This document shows, piece after piece, positions 12,230 to 15,109 of a stretch of DNA of 15,109 nucleotides (the first letter of the stretch is position 1; each line of letters starts with the position of its first letter). A program made the position numbers and the translations under genes. This DNA comes from an uncultured Collinsella sp. (lineage in GTDB: Bacteria > Actinomycetota > Coriobacteriia > Coriobacteriales > Coriobacteriaceae). The DNA lies in the NCBI GenBank assembly GCA_902470915.1, contig CABRIB010000049.1, forward strand, positions 1-15,109. The letters are read 5' to 3'. The notes under the pieces were generated by a model that had not been told where the DNA came from, did not search any database, and saw only the letters and a program-made list of their open reading frames with translations.

Positions 12230-13054
12230 ATGACTGCGCCGTCTGATTTCAATTTGACCCCCGAGCTTGACGCCACGCTCGTATTTCGCGTGGCCTATGA
12301 TGGCTCGTCGTATAGCGGATTTGCCGAGCAGCCGGGACAGACGACGGTTGCGGGTGAGCTGCGTCGAGCCATCGAGACGCTGCTTCGCCGTCCGATCGAT
12401 CTGACGTGCGCAGGTCGTACCGATGCCGGCGTGCATGCCGTGGCTCAGTACATCAGCGTGCCCGTAACGGACGCTGAGCTCGCCCTTACGCGCCGTAGGT
12501 GGCTGCGGGCTATGGATGCCCTGCTGCCTAAAGATATCGCCATAAACGAGGTCTACAGGGCCCGTAAGGGCTTTTCTGCACGCTTTGACGCGCGTTCCCG
12601 TACGTATACGTACCGTATTGCCGATCGCGATGCGCGCCCCGTGCTGTCCCGTGGTGCCGTGTGGTGGCATCGCTATCCCTTGGACGTCGAGGCCATGTCT
12701 GCGGCCTGTCCCGCGCTTTTGGGTGAGCAGGACTTTAAGAGCTTTTGCAAGGTCGCCTCTGCCGTGGGCAAGCCTACGCACCGCTGCGTGATGCGGGCCG
12801 AGTTTGGCCATGAGGTTGCGTTTGGCGAGGACATCCTGACGTTTACCATCGAGGGCAATGCGTTTCTGCATTCGATGGTCCGTACGATCGTTGGCACGCT
12901 TGTCGAGATTGGCATGCATCGCCGTAAACCCGAGTGGATGCGCGAGGTCATCGATGCTTGCGATCGTACCGCTGCGGGCCCCACGGCTCCTGCCTGCGGC
13001 CTTACGTTTATGGGCGTGGATTACGATCCCGCCGAGCTTGTCGTGCTCGACTAG
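12230..13054 (+). CDS. truA: tRNA pseudouridine synthase A (positions 38-40)
   Basis: The 274-residue enzyme converts uridines 38, 39 and 40 of the tRNA anticodon stem to pseudouridine. The catalytic aspartate is Asp65 in CAGRTDAGVHA (60-70). Other TruA landmarks are the N-terminal VAYDGSSYSGF (21-31), RTYTYRI in the middle and the C-terminal FLHSMVRTIVGTLVEIG. I chose ATG 12230 over an in-frame TTG at 12215 because GGGAG (12220-12224) is well placed only for the ATG and family proteins start close to the first strand. It follows rplQ as in many bacteria but lies behind a terminator, so it probably has its own promoter. Confidence 0.96.
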   Translation: MTAPSDFNLTPELDATLVFRVAYDGSSYSGFAEQPGQTTVAGELRRAIETLLRRPIDLTCAGRTDAGVHAVAQYISVPVTDAELALTRRRWLRAMDALLPKDIAINEVYRARKGFSARFDARSRTYTYRIADRDARPVLSRGAVWWHRYPLDVEAMSAACPALLGEQDFKSFCKVASAVGKPTHRCVMRAEFGHEVAFGEDILTFTIEGNAFLHSMVRTIVGTLVEIGMHRRKPEWMREVIDACDRTAAGPTAPACGLTFMGVDYDPAELVVLD

Positions 13055-13062
13055 GGGAGGGC

Positions 13063-13091
13063 TTGACGCGCCGTTCGTCGGCATCTGTCAT
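13063..13091 (+). promoter_or_regulatory. Weak promoter candidate after truA
   Basis: TTGACG (13063-13068) and TGTCAT (13086-13091) are 17 bases apart (5/6 and 4/6 matches). It would give a leader of about 120 bases before the glycosyltransferase-like gene. The heptamer CATCTGT occurs three times just here (13082, 13089, 13113). Chance is possible. Confidence 0.3.
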
Positions 13092-13172
13092 CTGTGGGCT
13101 GCGCGTGTGCAACATCTGTTCTTGGCGTGCAGTGCAACCGGTGTCTCATTGCTTTTATTTATGGGGTGTACC

Positions 13173-13214
13173 ATGAACCACGGTTTGATTCATTGCTGTC
13201 GAGAGGACGGATAA
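13173..13214 (+). CDS. Possible 13-residue leader peptide before the glycosyltransferase-like gene
   Basis: ATG 13173 opens a 13-codon frame, MNHGLIHCCREDG, that stops at TAA 13212-13214, one base before the TTG start of the next gene. GGGGTG (13163-13168) is a plausible ribosome site. The next gene's own site, GAGAGGA (13201-13207), lies inside this frame, so translating it could couple or control the downstream start. The tandem Cys codons are its only notable feature. It may be a chance frame. Confidence 0.3.
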   Translation: MNHGLIHCCREDG

Positions 13215-13215
13215 C

Positions 13216-14256
13216 TTGGTTCGACGTGGCTCGCATCCGCGACTTTCGGTGATCCTTGTGGTAGAAGGTTCGCCCAGCTATGCGATGCGTGCGCTCGAGA
13301 GTATCCAGAACCAAGACCTCTACGATTTGCAGATTGTCGTTGTCTGCCGCGATGCTGCGCCCGGTGTGCGCCATTCGCTTCAGGTTGCTGCCGATAGGGA
13401 CATCCATATTGATTTGATTGACGTCGAGGACGCGAAGCGCGGCGCTTGTCTTCGTGCCGGTTTTGATGCCTCGCGCGGCTCTCAAATCATCGCCATGAAC
13501 GCCGATGAGTGGTTTGCTCCGCAGGCCCTTTCCAAGATGGTCGATATCGCGTGCGATACTGCGGCAGACATTGTGCTCCCCTCGGTGTCGCTCGATCGAT
13601 ACGATGCGCATCGCGAGCGTCATTCGCGCGTCTTGGATGCTGCCTCTATTGCCATAGAAGACGAGTCTTCTATGGTGACTGGGCTGCCCCAGTTGATTTT
13701 GGGCGGCCTAGTCGCTCAGACCTCTGGCGTGATGTATAGCCGTCCACTGTTTGAGGCATGCCTGTCGCGCGGCAAGGCGTACCGTACGGTTGAGTTTATG
13801 GCTTATGCGCTCTCGCAGGCACGATTCGTGTCCGGCTGCGGCGACGCTTGTTTCCACGCGGTGGCACCTAAGCTTACAGATGCCTTTGATCCCACCATGT
13901 ATGCCAGGATATCCGATGACACTCGAGCGCTCGACGAGCTTGCGGACTCACTCTCGGAAGCAGATAGCGGTGGTCGGCTCAAGCTGGCAAGCCAGAAGTT
14001 CTACTTTGCCGGACTGGTCGCCTGCATCGAGAATTTGTGTCTGAGCCCGCATGGAGTGTCGTCAATCGAGCGTTCCGCCCGCATGCGTGATATGCTCGAG
14101 GCGCCTCGAACCCGTCAGATGGTCGCCGCGCTCAAGGATAACCATCGGGGACTCGGTCTGTTGTTTGGGCCGATCGCCAGCGCCAAGCCCGCGCGCTGCG
14201 TGATGTGTACGCATCTGGCAGCTTTTCTTAACCGGACGGGCGCAAAAACCGCCTAA
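13216..14256 (+). CDS. Divergent glycosyltransferase family 2-like protein
   Basis: The 346-residue protein starts like a GT-A fold glycosyltransferase: LSVILVVEGSPSYAMRALESI (10-30, with the breaks usual for the family) then NQDLYDLQIVVV (32-43). In active family-2 enzymes the next residues are an aspartate pair that binds the nucleotide sugar; here they are Cys44-Arg45. The metal-binding DxD region is Asn95-Ala-Asp97-Glu98-Trp99, keeping only the later acids. No signal peptide or clear membrane segment is visible, so it is probably cytosolic. The C-terminal third (about 230-346) matches nothing I recognise. The start is TTG 13216 with GAGAGGA eight bases before it. Neighbours truA and argR give no pathway clue. 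Donor and acceptor are unknown, and loss of activity is possible. Confidence 0.7.
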   Translation: MVRRGSHPRLSVILVVEGSPSYAMRALESIQNQDLYDLQIVVVCRDAAPGVRHSLQVAADRDIHIDLIDVEDAKRGACLRAGFDASRGSQIIAMNADEWFAPQALSKMVDIACDTAADIVLPSVSLDRYDAHRERHSRVLDAASIAIEDESSMVTGLPQLILGGLVAQTSGVMYSRPLFEACLSRGKAYRTVEFMAYALSQARFVSGCGDACFHAVAPKLTDAFDPTMYARISDDTRALDELADSLSEADSGGRLKLASQKFYFAGLVACIENLCLSPHGVSSIERSARMRDMLEAPRTRQMVAALKDNHRGLGLLFGPIASAKPARCVMCTHLAAFLNRTGAKTA

Positions 14257-14262
14257 ACGGCT

Positions 14263-14300
14263 CATTTCGAAACAAATTTGCATAGAATTGTTTCGAAATG
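14263..14300. promoter_or_regulatory. Paired TTTCGAAA sites in a perfect inverted repeat before argR
   Basis: CATTTCGAAACAA (14263-14275) and TTGTTTCGAAATG (14288-14300) are exact reverse complements around a 12-base spacer. Each arm contains the self-complementary TTTCGAAA (14265-14272 and 14291-14298), 26 bases centre to centre. No T-run follows, so an operator pair is more likely than a terminator for the upstream gene. Confidence 0.5.
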
Positions 14301-14340
14301 CGTTCTTATACACAAAAGCCTTCAAATAGCGTTAAACTAT

Positions 14341-14355
14341 TCAATCACTGATTGA
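14341..14355. promoter_or_regulatory. Palindrome at the probable argR transcription start
   Basis: TCAATCACTGATTGA is a perfect palindrome around C14348, 33 bases before the argR ATG. A weak -10 candidate, TAAACT (14333-14338), lies just upstream, so a bound protein here would cover the transcription start. argR genes are commonly self-repressed through ARG boxes; the halves here share the ATTCA/TGAAT flavour only loosely, so self-regulation is an inference. Confidence 0.4.
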
Positions 14356-14388
14356 TTGTCTCCGCCATCTTTTGGAGAGAGGGTTTGT

Positions 14389-14826
14389 ATGGCTAAAAAA
14401 CGCAATGGGCGCCAGGATGCCATTAGAGATATTGTGCGCAATAAGGACGTCCGCACGCAGCGCGTGCTGGTCGATGAGCTCCGCGCTATGGGCTTTGATT
14501 GCACGCAGGCGACTGTCTCTCGCGATATTGCCGATATGGGGCTGCGTAAGCTCCCTGAGGGCATCTATGTTCTGGCAGAGGACCTGCACCTGCAGCGTAT
14601 GGTTTCCGAGCTCGTAACGGGCGTTCTGCGCACCGATAATCTGGTTATGATTAAGGCTCAGCCTGGCACGGCTTCCGGCATCGCCGCCGCTGTTGATGCG
14701 GCAGAGCTGCCCGATGTGCTTGGCTCGCTTGCCGGCAACGATACGATTTTGGTTATTGCCCAGACGGCCGAGGACGGCGAGCGTCTCGAGGCGCTGATCA
14801 ATAAGCTGAGCAATTCTCGCAAGTAG
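14389..14826 (+). CDS. argR: Arginine repressor ArgR
   Basis: The 145-residue protein has the ArgR two-domain layout. The N-terminal winged helix-turn-helix contains CTQATVSRDIADMGLRK (38-54), where the Ser-Arg of the recognition helix is conserved. The C-terminal hexamerisation and arginine-binding domain has GTASGIAAAVD (93-103) and GSLAGNDTILVI (112-123). In most ArgR proteins the last motif reads GTIAGDDT, so the first aspartate of the arginine-binding pair is Asn117 here and Asp118 is kept. ATG 14389 was chosen with GGAGAGAGGG just upstream; a longer in-frame reading from 14356 runs through the palindrome and ribosome site. No arginine biosynthesis genes lie in the window. Confidence 0.95.
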   Translation: MAKKRNGRQDAIRDIVRNKDVRTQRVLVDELRAMGFDCTQATVSRDIADMGLRKLPEGIYVLAEDLHLQRMVSELVTGVLRTDNLVMIKAQPGTASGIAAAVDAAELPDVLGSLAGNDTILVIAQTAEDGERLEALINKLSNSRK

Positions 14827-14877
14827 GCGTGCGGGTCGTGCGCTCGGCCCTGCGCGCGCTGACATAGTTGCCTGTAA

Positions 14878-14910
14878 GGGGGTATCGACGAGGGTCGGTA
14901 CCCCCTTTTT
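14878..14910 (+). terminator. Intrinsic terminator of argR
   Basis: GGGGGTATCGAC (14878-14889) pairs with GTCGGTACCCCC (14894-14905), twelve pairs with one wobble, around a GAGG loop, followed by TTTTT and then GTTT. It lies 51 bases after the argR stop. Confidence 0.93.
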
Positions 14911-14953
14911 GTTTGCCGGTATAAAGACCGCCTGCCAGGTCGCTTTAAACTAA

Positions 14954-14992
14954 AAGGCCCCCGAGCAGTTGAATAAGCTGTTCGGGGGCCTT
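14954..14992. terminator. Bidirectional terminator between argR and a convergent gene
   Basis: AAGGCCCCCGAGCAG (14954-14968) pairs with CTGTTCGGGGGCCTT (14978-14992), fifteen pairs with one wobble, around a nine-base loop. On the minus strand the hairpin is followed by TTTTAGTTT, so it best serves the minus-strand gene that ends at 15015; on the plus strand TTGTT is a weaker tail. Confidence 0.88.
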
Positions 14993-15014
14993 GTTGCTTA
15001 TGGCCGGATGATTT

Positions 15015-15109
15015 CTAGCCGACCGTATCGTCAGGCGTGGGCGAGGGGTCGGGAGTGGGCGTGGGCGTAGGCGTGCCGCCATCGCTGCCGGTCGAACCAC
15101 CGGTGGAGC
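15015..15109 (-). CDS. 3' end of a minus-strand gene with a Pro/Thr-rich C-terminal tail (partial)
   Basis: Reading leftward from the right edge, one frame encodes a Gly/Ser/Thr-rich stretch and then GTPTPTPTPDPSPTPDDTVG before a TAG (complement of 15015-15017). The low-complexity Thr-Pro tail comes from GTGGGC-type hexamer repeats at 15055-15074 on the plus strand. The terminator 22 bases after the stop has its better T-run on this strand, which supports a real gene end. Such tails are common on extracytoplasmic proteins of actinobacteria, for example class A penicillin-binding proteins; the identity cannot be told from 31 residues. Confidence 0.65.
   Translation of the reverse strand, partial: STGGSTGSDGGTPTPTPTPDPSPTPDDTVG

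Noticed and set aside
11954..13084. A 376-codon antisense frame across rplQ and truA
   Set aside because: It runs through a strong terminator and a certain gene, and its product resembles no family.
13082..13119. Three CATCTGT heptamers as a CRISPR-like or regulatory repeat array
   Set aside because: The units are only seven bases, spaced irregularly, and have no spacer structure; chance is a sufficient explanation.
14356..14388. Longer argR reading from 14356
   Set aside because: It would include the ribosome site of the ATG at 14389 and adds residues unlike ArgR N-termini.

Overview
The window is a GC-rich bacterial segment (about 60% G+C by eye) whose core is a ribosomal protein, secretion and RNA polymerase cluster. 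The order rplE-rpsN-rpsH-rplF-rplR-rpsE-rpmD-rplO-secY-adk-map-infA-rpmJ-rpsM-rpsK-rpsD-rpoA-rplQ-truA, the zinc-type S14, the GTG and TTG starts, the codon bias and the presence of YqeB/XdhC accessory proteins for molybdenum hydroxylases fit a Coriobacteriia actinobacterium. Collinsella from gut is my best guess; this is inferred from protein style, not from a search.

Layout. Bases 1-46 are not genomic: they are the end of an Illumina P5/i5 index and the Nextera read-1 transposon adapter, so the window begins at an untrimmed contig end. Bases 112-1959 hold yqeB and an xdhC-family gene, a pair that serves selenium-dependent molybdenum hydroxylases. A gene-free stretch (1960-2284) follows, with a long inverted repeat, a promoter candidate and a structured leader. 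The spc-type operon runs from 2285 (rplE) to 8526 (map). The usual S10-operon genes that end in rplN-rplX are missing upstream of rplE. A very long hairpin and a promoter separate map from infA, and a structured leader separates infA from rpmJ. The alpha operon (rpmJ to rplQ) ends at a strong terminator at 12164-12194. A promoter candidate sits just before it, placed so that its transcript would begin inside the terminator hairpin and reach truA. After truA come a divergent family-2-type glycosyltransferase-like gene and argR, with paired palindromes before argR. At the right edge two terminators separate argR from the 3' end of a convergent minus-strand gene with a Pro/Thr-rich tail.

How the genes work together. 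The cluster makes ribosomal proteins of both subunits, the SecY channel, adenylate kinase, the enzyme that removes initiator methionine, initiation factor 1 and the RNA polymerase alpha subunit, a growth-linked set usually co-transcribed and fed back by ribosomal proteins. The most useful things to look at are regulatory rather than new genes: the split before rplE, the hairpins between spc genes, the leaders before rplE and rpmJ, the nested promoter/terminator before truA, and the operator-like palindromes before infA and argR. I found no CRISPR array, phage, insertion sequence, tRNA or rRNA, and nothing that I would call a new enzymatic system.
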